A stretch of DNA of 21,767 nucleotides from CAYZMH01 sp964479445 (lineage in GTDB: Bacteria; Bacteroidota; Bacteroidia; Bacteroidales; GCA-2748055): positions 1 to 21,767 of the forward strand of contig CAYZMH010000064.1 in the NCBI GenBank assembly GCA_964479445.1, given 5' to 3'. Of the stretch, positions 1 through 8,350 are shown piece by piece. The notes under the pieces are model-generated. The model searched no databases. It was not told the origin of the DNA and was given only the letters and a program-made list of their open reading frames with translations. Both the position numbers and the translations under genes were made by a program. Numbering within the stretch: position 1 is the first letter of the stretch; each line of letters starts with the position of its first letter.

Positions 1-1333
1 GGGTGGTGGTTATGCGGCTCCCGGGTTTGATCGAAGATGCATCGCGCACCGATTTCCCGTCGGCGTAGGTGATGGAAAATCCGCGGGCCAGCACCCGTTC
101 CGGCCGGAGCAGTTCCAGGTGTTTTTCGCGCTGTTCCAGTCCGGCGTGAATGGACCTGAGCAGGTCATGGGTGTACTTCTTTAATTTTTGCTGATCCTGC
201 TCCAGTTCCCTGCGATGTTGCCCTACCGAGGCTTTCCACTGGTATTTCAATTGTCCGGAAGAAGCAGCCAGCCGTTCTTTACGTTGTTCCAGGAACCGGC
301 GGGTGTCCCTGGCGGTCTGCTCGCAGAACTGTTCCACGGAGCGTTTTTCCCGGAGCAGGTAATTGTTGGACAGGTGGAATATATCCTTCATGTGTTGATG
401 TAACCGGTTCTTCTGTTCGCGGATAATATAGTCGGTCATCTGCCTGAGCCGTTCCCCCAGCTCCTGGAGTCCGCTTTCAAATTCAAGCAGCCGTCCCACC
501 AGGAACTCCGCCACTGCGGTGGGCGTTTTAAGCCGGGTGTGTGCTACCAGGTCGGCTATGGTTTCATCCCGTTCATGACCTATCCCGGTGAGAACGGGTA
601 TAGGAAACTGGGCGATGTGCATGGCGATCTCGTAGCTGTTGAAACAATCCAGGTCTGCCTGTGATCCGCCCCCGCGGATGAGGATGGCAGCATCGAACGA
701 CCGTTCGTCGGAGAAGACCTTTTCCATGGCCCCGGTAATGGATCTTTCAGCAGCTTCGCCCTGCATAACAGCCTGGAAAAGTGTGGTATGGAAGGCATAC
801 CCGTAGGGATTCCGGCTGAGTGTCTGCATGAAATCCCCGAATCCGGCCGCTGTCTCCGAGGAGATGATGGCAATGTGTTGCGGGACTGTCGGCATCTCCA
901 GCTCCCGGTTCATATTCATCACCCCGGATTTTTCCAGTTTCTGAATGATCATCCGCTTTTTCAGTGCCATATCCCCCACCGTGTAGGAGGGATCGATATC
1001 GGTAATATTCAGGGAGAGTCCGTATACCGCATGAAAAGCAACACTGGCCCGGAAGAGGATATTGATCCCGGGTTTCAGCTCCATGGAGGTGGCATTTTCA
1101 AAATAGGGGCGCAGCATCCGGAATTTGGAGGACCAGATGGTAGCACGGCTCCGTGCAATCACCGAATCGTTGGTTTCCGATTTCTCTACCAGATCCATGT
1201 AACAATGCCCGTTCCTGTTGATATGCAATTCCAGGATCTCGGCTGTGATCCAGTAGCCCGGTTCCAGTCCGGAATCAAGTGTTTCCCGGATCATCCGGTT
1301 GATATGCGAAAGTGTCAGTGTGTTCCGGGGCAT
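1..1333 (-). CDS. xseA: Exodeoxyribonuclease VII large subunit (3' end outside window)
   Basis: This is the large subunit of exonuclease VII, which with XseB degrades single-stranded DNA from both ends in the cytoplasm during repair. I translated the minus strand from the ATG at 1333. The frame stays open to the window edge (about 444 codons), close to full length for the family, so only the last few residues are missing. The N-terminal OB-fold spans about residues 5-115. The nuclease domain follows, with IAIISSETAAGFGDF near 154-168, RGGGSQADLDCFN near 220-232 and GIGHERDETIADLVAHTRLK near 250-269. A charged coiled-coil stretch rich in Gln, Lys and Arg leads to a C-terminal VLARGFSITYADGK motif typical of XseA. 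The start codon shares one base with the stop of the upstream peptidase gene (TGATG), which suggests translational coupling. xseB would be expected just beyond the left edge; that is inference. Confidence 0.95.
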   Translation of the reverse strand, partial: MPRNTLTLSHINRMIRETLDSGLEPGYWITAEILELHINRNGHCYMDLVEKSETNDSVIARSRATIWSSKFRMLRPYFENATSMELKPGINILFRASVAFHAVYGLSLNITDIDPSYTVGDMALKKRMIIQKLEKSGVMNMNRELEMPTVPQHIAIISSETAAGFGDFMQTLSRNPYGYAFHTTLFQAVMQGEAAERSITGAMEKVFSDERSFDAAILIRGGGSQADLDCFNSYEIAMHIAQFPIPVLTGIGHERDETIADLVAHTRLKTPTAVAEFLVGRLLEFESGLQELGERLRQMTDYIIREQKNRLHQHMKDIFHLSNNYLLREKRSVEQFCEQTARDTRRFLEQRKERLAASSGQLKYQWKASVGQHRRELEQDQQKLKKYTHDLLRSIHAGLEQREKHLELLRPERVLARGFSITYADGKSVRDASSIKPGSRITTT

Positions 1334-2979
1334 CAATGCTTAATCATTCGGGTTCTGAACCGCTGTGTCTTACCGGGCTGATGTACCTCCAGGACGTACA
1401 TTCCGCCGGGCATGCTGGCGGGCAGATCGATTTGTCCGGGCAGAGCCCGGTACAAAGATAAGACCTTTCTGCCCTGCAAGTCAAATATATTTACCTGGTA
1501 CCGACCGCGCATTTCACCGGGTAGTTCCACGTATACCATGGCATCGCATGGGTTGGGGTATGTTTTCAACCCTGAATGGGGGCGGGTAATTTCCACCGGG
1601 GTGATGGCGTGAAAAGCCCTGCCCACATCGGGGATCCCGTAACCGTATGTGGCATCGGGGTGCCGGTACTGACTGGCCGATTCAACGACAGACCGGATAA
1701 GCTGGGGTACATTCATTCCGGGATAGGCCTGCCACAGGGAGGCTACAGCTCCCGATACCAGCGGGGCGGAAAAAGAGGTGCCAAAGCCGAGAACGGCGCT
1801 GCCGCCGCTGCCCTGCAGGGCGGTAAGGTATCCTACGGCTGCCACCTCCGGTTTGATCCGGTGATCATAGGTGGGTCCGCGTGAGCTGAACGAGGCGATC
1901 TTCCTTGTGGTGTCCACCGCCCCTACGGTAAGGATGCCGGAAGCGTCAGCCGGTGCCGTGATATAGTACCAGTCATCGCCGCCTTCGTTTCCTGCGCTGT
2001 TTACCCCGAGCATTCCCCGGGAAGCCAGCATGGAGGCGGCCCTGGATATGAAGGCAGTCTGACCATCCATGTCCTGGTAGGAGTAATTGGTGGCCGAATC
2101 ATCGAAAACCGAATAACCCAGGGAGGTGTTAACAATGTCAGCCCCGGCACTGTCGGCCCATTCCGCACCTTCGATCCATGCAAATTCCTCGATCTTCGTT
2201 TCTGAAGCGGTGTTTTCTGTAACACCCAGCAGCAGGGAGGCGTGAGGAGCCGTTCCGATAAGGTTGCCCGGCCAGTTGGCAGCAATGGCGGAGGAGACCA
2301 TCATCCCGTGATTGCTGCGGTTAAAGACAGATTGTTGACGGTCAACATAGTTGCGCTGTCCTTCAATCCGGTCTGTGGTAAAAAGCGAATCAAAGGACGG
2401 CAGCGTATCCATACCGGAAAATCCGCCGTCCAGGACGGCAATATAGACTCCCCGGCCGGTATATCCCTTCTGGTGCAGATAGTCCACTCCCATCATAGCC
2501 AGTTGTCCGCGTGAAAACCCGTATTCGAACGACGGGGGATCCTGCAGTTTATCAGCGAACCTGTTGCCGGGGGGCGGACCGGGATAGTGGGGGTCCGGAT
2601 CGGAAGGTTGCCAGGGCACCGTGTCCAGGAAAGACAGGTGATCCAGGGTGTCGATCAGCGTACTATTGTCACTCTGTACCAGCACCCCGTTAAGCCACCT
2701 GGATATATGCCGGATAGTGAGGTCCATTTTCTCCAGGCTGTCCAGGTAGTGGGATGAAACGGGCAGATCGGTAACATCTACGGCCAGGGATTGCCATGCA
2801 CGGCGGTCTATTGATCTTTGGGAAAGGAATTCACCGGGTCGGTCGGTGGAGAAACCGTTTCCCTCTTTATCGGTAAAATAGTACCACCGGGTATCCCCGG
2901 TGATATCCTGCGCACTTACAATCAATCCTGTAAGCAGGGTTACAACGGACAGCAACAGCGATCTTTTCATGATTTGCAT
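1333..2979 (-). CDS. Secreted S8 (subtilisin-like) serine peptidase with T9SS type A sorting domain
   Basis: This is a 548-residue subtilase. A signal peptide (about 1-23, ending VSAQ) and an N-terminal prodomain-like region (about 30-150) precede the peptidase domain (about 155-460). The catalytic triad is visible as Asp184 (AVLDGG), His224 (NHGMM) and Ser402 (GTSFSAP), with the oxyanion Asn331 in SAGNEGG. The C-terminal 75 residues carry YPNP (474-477), VNIFDLQGRKVL and GGMYVLEV and end in a basic tail. This is the Por-type sorting signal used by the type IX secretion system of Bacteroidota, so the product is probably exported to the surface or medium; the substrate is unknown. The ATG at 2970 (MKRSLLL) is an equally plausible start. 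The gene lies 44 nt after the MORN gene and overlaps xseA by one base, so the three genes are probably co-transcribed. Confidence 0.94.
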   Translation of the reverse strand: MQIMKRSLLLSVVTLLTGLIVSAQDITGDTRWYYFTDKEGNGFSTDRPGEFLSQRSIDRRAWQSLAVDVTDLPVSSHYLDSLEKMDLTIRHISRWLNGVLVQSDNSTLIDTLDHLSFLDTVPWQPSDPDPHYPGPPPGNRFADKLQDPPSFEYGFSRGQLAMMGVDYLHQKGYTGRGVYIAVLDGGFSGMDTLPSFDSLFTTDRIEGQRNYVDRQQSVFNRSNHGMMVSSAIAANWPGNLIGTAPHASLLLGVTENTASETKIEEFAWIEGAEWADSAGADIVNTSLGYSVFDDSATNYSYQDMDGQTAFISRAASMLASRGMLGVNSAGNEGGDDWYYITAPADASGILTVGAVDTTRKIASFSSRGPTYDHRIKPEVAAVGYLTALQGSGGSAVLGFGTSFSAPLVSGAVASLWQAYPGMNVPQLIRSVVESASQYRHPDATYGYGIPDVGRAFHAITPVEITRPHSGLKTYPNPCDAMVYVELPGEMRGRYQVNIFDLQGRKVLSLYRALPGQIDLPASMPGGMYVLEVHQPGKTQRFRTRMIKH

Positions 2980-3023
2980 TTTCTTGATAACGCTTTTCTA
3001 TGCCCGGTGGTTTACAAGGGGAT

Positions 3024-3803
3024 TTATTTATTGCCCGGGGAGGCCGGATCGGGGATGTTCCCGATATTTTCCTCCACCTTTCTGAAAAAGTTTTCCGAGT
3101 CCTCTTCCAGTCGCTCCGGGGTGAGGTTTTCCCCGTGTTCGTATTCCAGCTCCAGGATCATCTCCTCTTCCTCATCGTAGTATCGCCAGGTACCGTGAAA
3201 CAGGTCGTTCACATAGGTTCCCTCAATCTCCTTATTGCCATTGGGATGGTAGGCAACATAGGATCCTTCCAGCACACCGTCCCGGTAACTGACCTGGTGC
3301 ATAAGGCTGCCGTTTTTGAAGTACTTGGTCCACCGGCCATGCCTGACACCCTGTTTCCAGTGAATAACTTCCAACACACTGCCGTCGGAATAGTAGTGCC
3401 GGCTTTCCCCGTGAAGTTCCCCGTCGTCATACTCCTCCACCAGTCGTTTGGTTTTGCTGCCGGAGGCGTAATAGGTCCAGACCGAGTCTTTCTCTTGCCT
3501 GTCATAGACCCCTTCCGCCGCCAGGTTCCCGTTTTCACGGTAAAGGTGTGCATAGCAGCGGTCACCCCCTTCCCTGAAGTTAAGTTGCGCCACCAGCCGG
3601 CCATCGGGGGCGTACCGTTTCATCATCCCCTCGGGTTTTCCCTCCACAAACCTGGCTTTATACCTGAGGGTTCCGTCAGGGTAGGTCACCTCCCAATGTC
3701 CGGTTTTACGACCCTGCTCATCGAGTTCATTCTGTGCGGTTGACGGCACGGCCAGTGTCATTAGAAGAATGAGAAATGTATTGGTTTTTAAGGTTTTTTT
3801 CAT
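3024..3803 (-). CDS. Exported MORN-repeat protein of the YwqK type
   Basis: This is a 259-residue protein built from MORN-like repeats, with units such as GRKTGHWEVTYPDGTLRYKA, DGELHGESRHYYSDGSVLEV, QGVRHGRWTKYFKNGSLMH, DGVLEGSYVAYHPNGNKEIE and HGTWRYYDEEEEM. I chose the ATG at 3803 because it begins a clear signal peptide (MKKTLKTNTFLILL, ending PSTAQ). An upstream in-frame ATG at 3851 would add a charged leader of 16 residues and spoil the signal. Databases often name this family 'toxin-antitoxin system YwqK family antitoxin', but no toxin partner is present here and the signal peptide points to the periplasm or surface. The C-terminal 40 residues are acidic and outside the repeats. It is the first gene of the likely MORN, S8 peptidase, xseA unit. 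The molecular role is unknown; MORN repeats generally mediate protein or membrane contacts. Confidence 0.86.
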   Translation of the reverse strand: MKKTLKTNTFLILLMTLAVPSTAQNELDEQGRKTGHWEVTYPDGTLRYKARFVEGKPEGMMKRYAPDGRLVAQLNFREGGDRCYAHLYRENGNLAAEGVYDRQEKDSVWTYYASGSKTKRLVEEYDDGELHGESRHYYSDGSVLEVIHWKQGVRHGRWTKYFKNGSLMHQVSYRDGVLEGSYVAYHPNGNKEIEGTYVNDLFHGTWRYYDEEEEMILELEYEHGENLTPERLEEDSENFFRKVEENIGNIPDPASPGNK

Positions 3804-3839
3804 GCTTTTACGCCTTGATTTTGCACTTGAATATACCGG

Positions 3840-3871
3840 TAAAAATAGCAACTTCCATCCACTTCACCCAA
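3840..3871 (-). promoter_or_regulatory. Candidate promoter of the MORN/S8 peptidase/xseA unit
   Basis: On the minus strand a -33-like TTG (3869-3871) is followed, after 21 nt, by TATTTTTA (3840-3847). This matches the Bacteroidota -7 consensus TAnnTTTG at all but the last base. The transcript would start about 30 nt before the MORN start codon at 3803. Inferred by pattern only. Confidence 0.45.
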
Positions 3872-3912
3872 TCCGTTTGCAACAGGTTCCCGGTCTGCTG
3901 CGGGACAGCCTT

Positions 3913-3939
3913 CTCACACCGCTCACACCGCTCACACCG
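3913..3939. repeat. Three perfect tandem copies of a 9-nt unit
   Basis: The unit CTCACACCG occurs at 3913-3921, 3922-3930 and 3931-3939 without mismatch. It lies in the 304-nt gap between the MORN gene and dnaK, about 40 nt upstream of the candidate -33 element of the MORN promoter. It could be a slippage microsatellite or a set of binding sites; the sequence does not decide. Confidence 0.85.
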
Positions 3940-4051
3940 CGATCTCCAATACGGTTCTGGTCGTAAATTTCCAGGGCCGGCTCAGATCACATCAAACCCG
4001 CAGTCAGGTCGCAAGTAACTCCCCGGTCGCACACCTTCCCGGTGCAGGCAT

Positions 4052-4088
4052 AAAAAAAAGGTGCTTCGAATTCACGAAGCACCTTTTT
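4052..4088 (-). terminator. Rho-independent terminator of dnaK
   Basis: A perfect 14-bp stem (4055-4068 with 4075-4088; AAAAAGGTGCTTCG with its complement) closes a 6-nt loop. Read on the minus strand it ends in a run of eight T (4052-4059), partly within the stem. It begins 20 nt past the dnaK stop codon. Confidence 0.92.
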
Positions 4089-4107
4089 GGGAGGTTATAT
4101 GGCGTTG

Positions 4108-6045
4108 TTATTTCACCTCTTCGAAGTCCACATCGGTGACTTCATCATCGTCATCGCCGCCTTTCTTCTTGCCGGAACCTTCTTCCTGCTGACCGGAAGC
4201 CTGTCCCTCTGCACCGGTGGTTGCGCCTTCCTGCGCCCCCTCCTGGCTGGCGTTGTAGATGTCCTGTGAAGCTGCCTGCCATGCATTGTTCAGCTCGGTT
4301 GTGGCTGCATCGATGGCATCCAGGTCTTCTGATTTATGGGCTTCCTTAAGTTTTTCAAGGGCCCCTTCAATAGTGGACTTTTTATCGGAAGGAAGCTTAT
4401 CAGCGTAATCTTTCAGCTGCTTTTCAGACTGGAAGATCAGGCTGTCGGCGTTATTGAGCTTCTCGATCCGCTCCTTGGCCTTCTGGTCCTGCTCCTCGTT
4501 CGCCTTGGCCTCCTGCTTCATCTTCTCGATCTCCTCTTCGGTCAGACCCGAAGAAGCTTCGATACGGATGCTCTGTTCTTTGCCGGTGCCCTTATCGCGG
4601 GCCGATACGTTAAGTATCCCGTTGGCGTCGATATCGAACGCCACCTCGATCTGCGGAACTCCCCTCGGGGCCGGCGGTATACCGTCCAGGTGGAACCGAC
4701 CGATGGTTTTGTTATCCTTGGCCATCGACCGCTCGCCCTGCAGCACGTGGATCTCCACCGAGGGCTGGTTATCGGCTGCCGTGGTAAAGGTCTGTGTCTT
4801 CTTGGTGGGGATGGTGGTGTTGGACTCGATGAGCTTGGTGGATACACCGCCCATGGTTTCGATACCCAGCGAAAGCGGGGTTACGTCCAGCAGCAATACA
4901 TCTTTCACCTCACCGGTAAGTACACCGCCCTGGATAGCGGCACCAACGGCTACCACTTCGTCGGGATTCACCCCTTTCGACGGGGCTTTACCGAAGAAAT
5001 CTTCCACCATCTTCTGGATAGCAGGCATACGGGTGGAACCACCCACCAGGATCACCTCGTTAATGTCGGAGGAGGTCATCCCTGCATCTTTGAGCGCTTT
5101 CTTGCATGGCTCGACGGTCTTCTTGACCAGGTCATCGGCCAGGCTCTCAAACTTGGCGCGTGTCAGGGTCTTGACCAGGTGCTTGGGTATCCCGTCCACC
5201 GGCATGATATAGGGAAGGTTGATCTCGGTCTGGGTCGAACTGGAGAGTTCGATCTTGGCCTTCTCCGCCGCATCTTTCAGGCGTTGGAGGGCCATGGGAT
5301 CTTTTTTCAGATCCACCCCTTCATCCTTCTTGAACTCTTCCACAAGCCAGTCGATGATCACCTGGTCAAAATCGTCACCACCCAGGTGGGTGTCGCCATT
5401 GGTCGACTTCACCTCGAAGACTCCGTCACCCAGTTCGAGAATGGAGATATCGAAGGTACCGCCTCCCAGGTCAAACACGGCAATTTTCAAATCAGACGAC
5501 TTCTTGTCAAGTCCGTATGCCAGCGAAGCAGCCGTCGGCTCATTGATAATCCGTTTCACCTGCAATCCGGCGATCTCGCCGGCCTCTTTGGTGGCCTGGC
5601 GCTGTGAATCGCTGAAATAGGCAGGTACGGTAATAACGGCCTCCTGCACTTCCGAACCCAGGTAATCTTCTGCGGTTTTCTTCATCTTTTGAAGCACCAT
5701 GGCAGATATCTCCTGGGGCGAATATTTCCGGTCGTTCACCTTGATTCGCGGCGTATTGTTGTCTCCTTTAATCACTTCAAACGGAACGCGGTTAATCTCT
5801 TTCTGTACCCGGTCATGTGTTTCACCCATAAACCTCTTGATCGAGGCGATGGTGTTGCTGGGGTTGGTGATCGCCTGGCGTTTGGCCGGGTCACCCACTT
5901 TACGTTCCCCGTTTTCCACAAATGCTACGACGGAAGGAGTGGTTCGTTTCCCTTCGCTGTTGGGGATCACCACGGGTTCGTTTCCTTCCATCACCGATAC
6001 ACAAGAGTTCGTTGTTCCTAAATCAATTCCAATAATTTTACTCAT
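4108..6045 (-). CDS. dnaK: Molecular chaperone DnaK (Hsp70)
   Basis: This is a 645-residue cytoplasmic ATP-dependent chaperone that binds exposed hydrophobic peptides and works with DnaJ and GrpE. The nucleotide-binding domain (about 1-380) shows IDLGTTNS (7-14), FDLGGGTFDIS (191-201) and VGGSTRMPAIQ (334-344). The interdomain linker is DVLLLDVTP (382-390). The substrate-binding beta domain and helical lid follow, and the tail is acidic with the conserved DVDFEEVK end. Length is normal for the family. The gene stands alone, with its own terminator and no grpE or dnaJ next to it. I saw no CIRCE operator (TTAGCACTC and its inverted copy) upstream, so HrcA control is not supported. A shine-like GGGAGG lies about 40 nt before the ATG, too far away to define the start, which is fixed by homology (MSKIIGIDLG). 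Confidence 0.99.
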   Translation of the reverse strand: MSKIIGIDLGTTNSCVSVMEGNEPVVIPNSEGKRTTPSVVAFVENGERKVGDPAKRQAITNPSNTIASIKRFMGETHDRVQKEINRVPFEVIKGDNNTPRIKVNDRKYSPQEISAMVLQKMKKTAEDYLGSEVQEAVITVPAYFSDSQRQATKEAGEIAGLQVKRIINEPTAASLAYGLDKKSSDLKIAVFDLGGGTFDISILELGDGVFEVKSTNGDTHLGGDDFDQVIIDWLVEEFKKDEGVDLKKDPMALQRLKDAAEKAKIELSSSTQTEINLPYIMPVDGIPKHLVKTLTRAKFESLADDLVKKTVEPCKKALKDAGMTSSDINEVILVGGSTRMPAIQKMVEDFFGKAPSKGVNPDEVVAVGAAIQGGVLTGEVKDVLLLDVTPLSLGIETMGGVSTKLIESNTTIPTKKTQTFTTAADNQPSVEIHVLQGERSMAKDNKTIGRFHLDGIPPAPRGVPQIEVAFDIDANGILNVSARDKGTGKEQSIRIEASSGLTEEEIEKMKQEAKANEEQDQKAKERIEKLNNADSLIFQSEKQLKDYADKLPSDKKSTIEGALEKLKEAHKSEDLDAIDAATTELNNAWQAASQDIYNASQEGAQEGATTGAEGQASGQQEEGSGKKKGGDDDDEVTDVDFEEVK

Positions 6046-6108
6046 ATCTCTTCAGATTTGTTTGTTCTCGTTTCGGTTTCTTTGCCTCCCTTAGGTCAAT
6101 CATTATGC

Positions 6109-6137
6109 CAATCTTAAATCCTGGCTGTTTTGTGCAA
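6109..6137 (-). promoter_or_regulatory. Weak candidate promoter of dnaK
   Basis: On the minus strand TTG (6135-6137) is followed after 18 nt by TAAGATTG (6109-6116), one base away from TAnnTTTG. It would give a leader of about 55 nt. This is the best match in the 271-nt divergent region between dnaK and panB, but it is inferred from pattern alone. Confidence 0.3.
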
Positions 6138-6291
6138 TAATGACACGGTTTACCCTGAACGACCTGCCAGATGACAAACAGCCTTTTTCAGATTCTGCCA
6201 TTTTGACGCAACTATAGTCCGATCCCCCCTCTGCAGCTCACCGGAGTGAAGGAAAGAGCCTGTTTTGTGGGATGGTTACGGAATTATTTCT

Positions 6292-6299
6292 CACCTTTG
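6292..6299 (+). promoter_or_regulatory. Weak candidate -7 element of panB
   Basis: CACCTTTG differs from the Bacteroidota TAnnTTTG only at the first base and is followed by TAAAAAAAGAG before the ATG at 6317. The nearest TTG (6265-6267) is 24 nt away, longer than usual, so the assignment is uncertain. Confidence 0.3.
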
Positions 6300-6316
6300 T
6301 AAAAAAAGAGACGCGT

Positions 6317-7132
6317 ATGTCGGTACACAAATCGGTTAAGAAAGTCACCACCCATGTGCTCAACGAGATGAAGCTCAAGGGGGAGAAGATCGCCATGCTG
6401 ACAGCATACGACTACTCCATGGCACGAATCGTCGACCAGGCCGGGATCGATGTGATCCTGGTGGGTGATTCCGCTTCCAATGTGATGGCCGGGTACGAGA
6501 CCACCCTGCCCATTACCATGGATAATATGATCTATCATGCCACCTCGGTGGTGCGCGGAACAAAGCGCGCGCTGGTGGTAGTGGATTTGCCCTTCGGTGC
6601 ATACCAGGGCAACTCCTGGGAGGCACTCTCCAGTGCCATCCGGATCATGAAAGAGACCGGGGCCAGTGCGGTGAAGATGGAAGGGGGCGAAGAGATCGCC
6701 GAGTCGGTTGAGCGGATCCTGTCGGCAGGAATCCCCGTGATGGGTCACCTGGGTCTCACCCCGCAGTCGATCCATAAGTTCGGTACCTACGTGGTGCGTG
6801 CCACCGGTTCGGAGGAGGCCGATAAGCTGCTCTCGGATGCCAGGCGCCTGGAGAAGGCCGGCTGTTTTGCGCTGGTACTCGAGAAGATACCGGCTGCCCT
6901 GGGTGCCCGGGTGGCACAGTCGGTAAAGATCCCTGTGATCGGCATCGGTGCGGGTCCGGATGTAGACGGACAGGTACTGGTGTTGCACGATATGCTGGGG
7001 ATCACCCAGGAGTTTTCTCCGCGCTTCCTGCGCCGGTACCACAATCTGTACGCCGAGATCACGGGGGCGGTACAGACCTATGTTAGTGACGTGCGATCGA
7101 ATGATTTCCCCAACGAAAAGGAGCAGTATTAA
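6317..7132 (+). CDS. panB: 3-methyl-2-oxobutanoate hydroxymethyltransferase
   Basis: This enzyme transfers a hydroxymethyl group from methylene-tetrahydrofolate to 2-oxoisovalerate, giving ketopantoate for pantothenate and CoA synthesis in the cytoplasm. The protein has 271 residues from the ATG at 6317 (MSVHKSVKKVTTHVLNEMK). An in-frame ATG at 6272 would add 15 residues across the likely promoter and is not favoured. It is a TIM barrel with visible metal and catalytic positions: Asp51 (VGDS), Asp90 (VVDLPFG), Glu122 (MEGG) and Glu189 (VLEKIP). GIGAGPDVDGQVLVLHDMLG near 209-228 is a family signature. The downstream pseudouridine synthase follows at once on the same strand, suggesting a two-gene transcript. 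panC and panD are not in the window. Confidence 0.98.
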   Translation: MSVHKSVKKVTTHVLNEMKLKGEKIAMLTAYDYSMARIVDQAGIDVILVGDSASNVMAGYETTLPITMDNMIYHATSVVRGTKRALVVVDLPFGAYQGNSWEALSSAIRIMKETGASAVKMEGGEEIAESVERILSAGIPVMGHLGLTPQSIHKFGTYVVRATGSEEADKLLSDARRLEKAGCFALVLEKIPAALGARVAQSVKIPVIGIGAGPDVDGQVLVLHDMLGITQEFSPRFLRRYHNLYAEITGAVQTYVSDVRSNDFPNEKEQY

Positions 7133-7142
7133 ACTTCTTGCC

Positions 7143-7871
7143 GTGCAGACCACACCCGATACCCTGCAGATTCTATACGAAGACAACCACCTGATCGTGA
7201 TCAATAAACGATGCGGGGACATTGTGCAGGGGGATCAGACGGGCGATGTGTCGCTGGATGCGGTGGTAAAGGAGATGATTCGCGTGCGCGACCGCAAGCC
7301 GGGGAATGTATTCCTGGGTATTCCGCACCGGCTTGACCGGCCGGTTTCGGGGATTGTGGTGTATGCCAGGACGGGCAAGGCGCTGAGCAGGATGGCCAAC
7401 CTTTTCAAGGAGAAGCAGGTGGAGAAGCTGTACCATGCCCTGGTGCAGGTGAAGCCGGATCCGCCCCGGGGGACGCTGACGCATTACCTGACGCGGAATA
7501 CGCGGACCAACAAGTCGGCCTGCCATGATCGCGAGGTAGCCGGATCAAAGCGGGCGGTGTTGCACTACCGGTACCTGGCTTCGTCGGACCGTTATCATCT
7601 GCTGGAGATTGATCTGGAGACGGGACGGCACCACCAGATCAGGGCCCAGCTGGCGGCCATGGGTTGGTCTATCCGGGGGGATAAGAAGTATGGATTCCGC
7701 AGGCCCAACAAGGACTGGGGAATAAGTCTGCACGCCCGCAAAATCACCTTTACCCACCCCGTGCGAAAGACCCCGCTGGAGGTGATCGCTCCCTATCCGC
7801 CCGGGGATATCTTTGATGCGTTTTCAGGGATCACAGACCAAAATGACGGGTCTATTCGGGCTGGTAAATGA
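7143..7871 (+). CDS. RluA-family pseudouridine synthase
   Basis: This protein isomerises uridine to pseudouridine in rRNA or tRNA; the target base cannot be read from the sequence. The catalytic core includes HRLDRPVSGIVVYAR with catalytic Asp at residue 65 (counted from the GTG start), LEIDLETGRHHQIRAQLA and ISLHARKITFTHP. No N-terminal S4 domain is present, as in the short RluA/RluC-like group. I chose the GTG at 7143 because it leaves about nine residues before the conserved ILYEDNHLIVINK, as I recall for relatives, and sits 10 nt after the panB stop. In-frame ATGs at 7080 and 7101 would overlap panB by 53 or 32 nt and are the alternatives. The 3' end overlaps the convergent cdd gene by 20 nt. 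Confidence 0.9.
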   Translation: MQTTPDTLQILYEDNHLIVINKRCGDIVQGDQTGDVSLDAVVKEMIRVRDRKPGNVFLGIPHRLDRPVSGIVVYARTGKALSRMANLFKEKQVEKLYHALVQVKPDPPRGTLTHYLTRNTRTNKSACHDREVAGSKRAVLHYRYLASSDRYHLLEIDLETGRHHQIRAQLAAMGWSIRGDKKYGFRRPNKDWGISLHARKITFTHPVRKTPLEVIAPYPPGDIFDAFSGITDQNDGSIRAGK

Positions 7872-8331
7872 ACGGTAAGGGCAGCAGGTCGCGGACACTT
7901 TTCAGGACTTTGATCTTTTCACTTCCCGACATGATGATCTCCATGGGTTTCCCGAACCGGTTTTCATGTTCGATGAGCACCTGGCGGCAATCCCCGCAGG
8001 GATATACCGGTGTTTTCAGGAAGCTTCCCCCGGTGTAAGCGGCCAGTGCGATCTTTTGGATAGGAATATCGGGGTACTGCGAGCCGGCATAAAAGAGGGC
8101 GACCCGCTCGGCGCAGAGTCCGGACGGATATGCACTGTTCTCCTGGTTATTGCCGGTGATGATCTCCCCGTTTTCCAGGAGCAGGGCGGCACCCACCTTG
8201 AATTGGGAATAGGGTGCCCAGGCTTTTTGCGTGGCCTCCCTGGCCAGCTCAATGAGGCGTTGTGAATCAGCGGGCAATTCGTCCGGATCGCTGTAGGTGT
8301 AAATGCGTATGGTAATCTCTTCGGGTTTCAT
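7852..8331 (-). CDS. cdd: Cytidine deaminase
   Basis: This is a zinc enzyme of 159 residues that deaminates cytidine and deoxycytidine to uridine forms in pyrimidine salvage. The zinc and catalytic motifs are complete: Cys73-Ala-Glu75 in SGLCAERVAL, and PCGDC with Cys112 and Cys115. YSQFKVGAALLLENGEIITG (41-60) and QENSAYPSG (63-71) form the substrate site. The length fits the homotetrameric type, with an N-terminal extension of about 20 residues. The gene is monocistronic and convergent with the pseudouridine synthase gene, with a 20-nt tail overlap and no room for a separate terminator. A good promoter candidate lies 20 nt upstream. Confidence 0.97.
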   Translation of the reverse strand: MKPEEITIRIYTYSDPDELPADSQRLIELAREATQKAWAPYSQFKVGAALLLENGEIITGNNQENSAYPSGLCAERVALFYAGSQYPDIPIQKIALAAYTGGSFLKTPVYPCGDCRQVLIEHENRFGKPMEIIMSGSEKIKVLKSVRDLLPLPFIYQPE

Positions 8332-8350
8332 ATCGGTTGGATTGATTTCT

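Noticed and set aside
188..403. A 71-codon plus-strand frame
   Set aside because: It lies opposite the open xseA frame, which shows conserved motifs through this region.
3024..3803. A toxin-antitoxin system suggested by the YwqK 'antitoxin' family name
   Set aside because: There is no toxin-like partner gene nearby, and a signal peptide sends the protein out of the cytoplasm.
4336..5607. A 423-codon open frame on the plus strand across dnaK
   Set aside because: It lies wholly opposite dnaK, whose minus-strand product is beyond doubt. The translation has no family features and reflects the codon bias of the real gene.
6046..6316. CIRCE/HrcA heat-shock operator upstream of dnaK
   Set aside because: I looked for TTAGCACTC and its inverted copy on both strands and found nothing similar.
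6284..7222. A 312-codon minus-strand frame opposite panB
   Set aside because: His- and Gly-rich translation without motifs; the plus strand encodes complete panB there.
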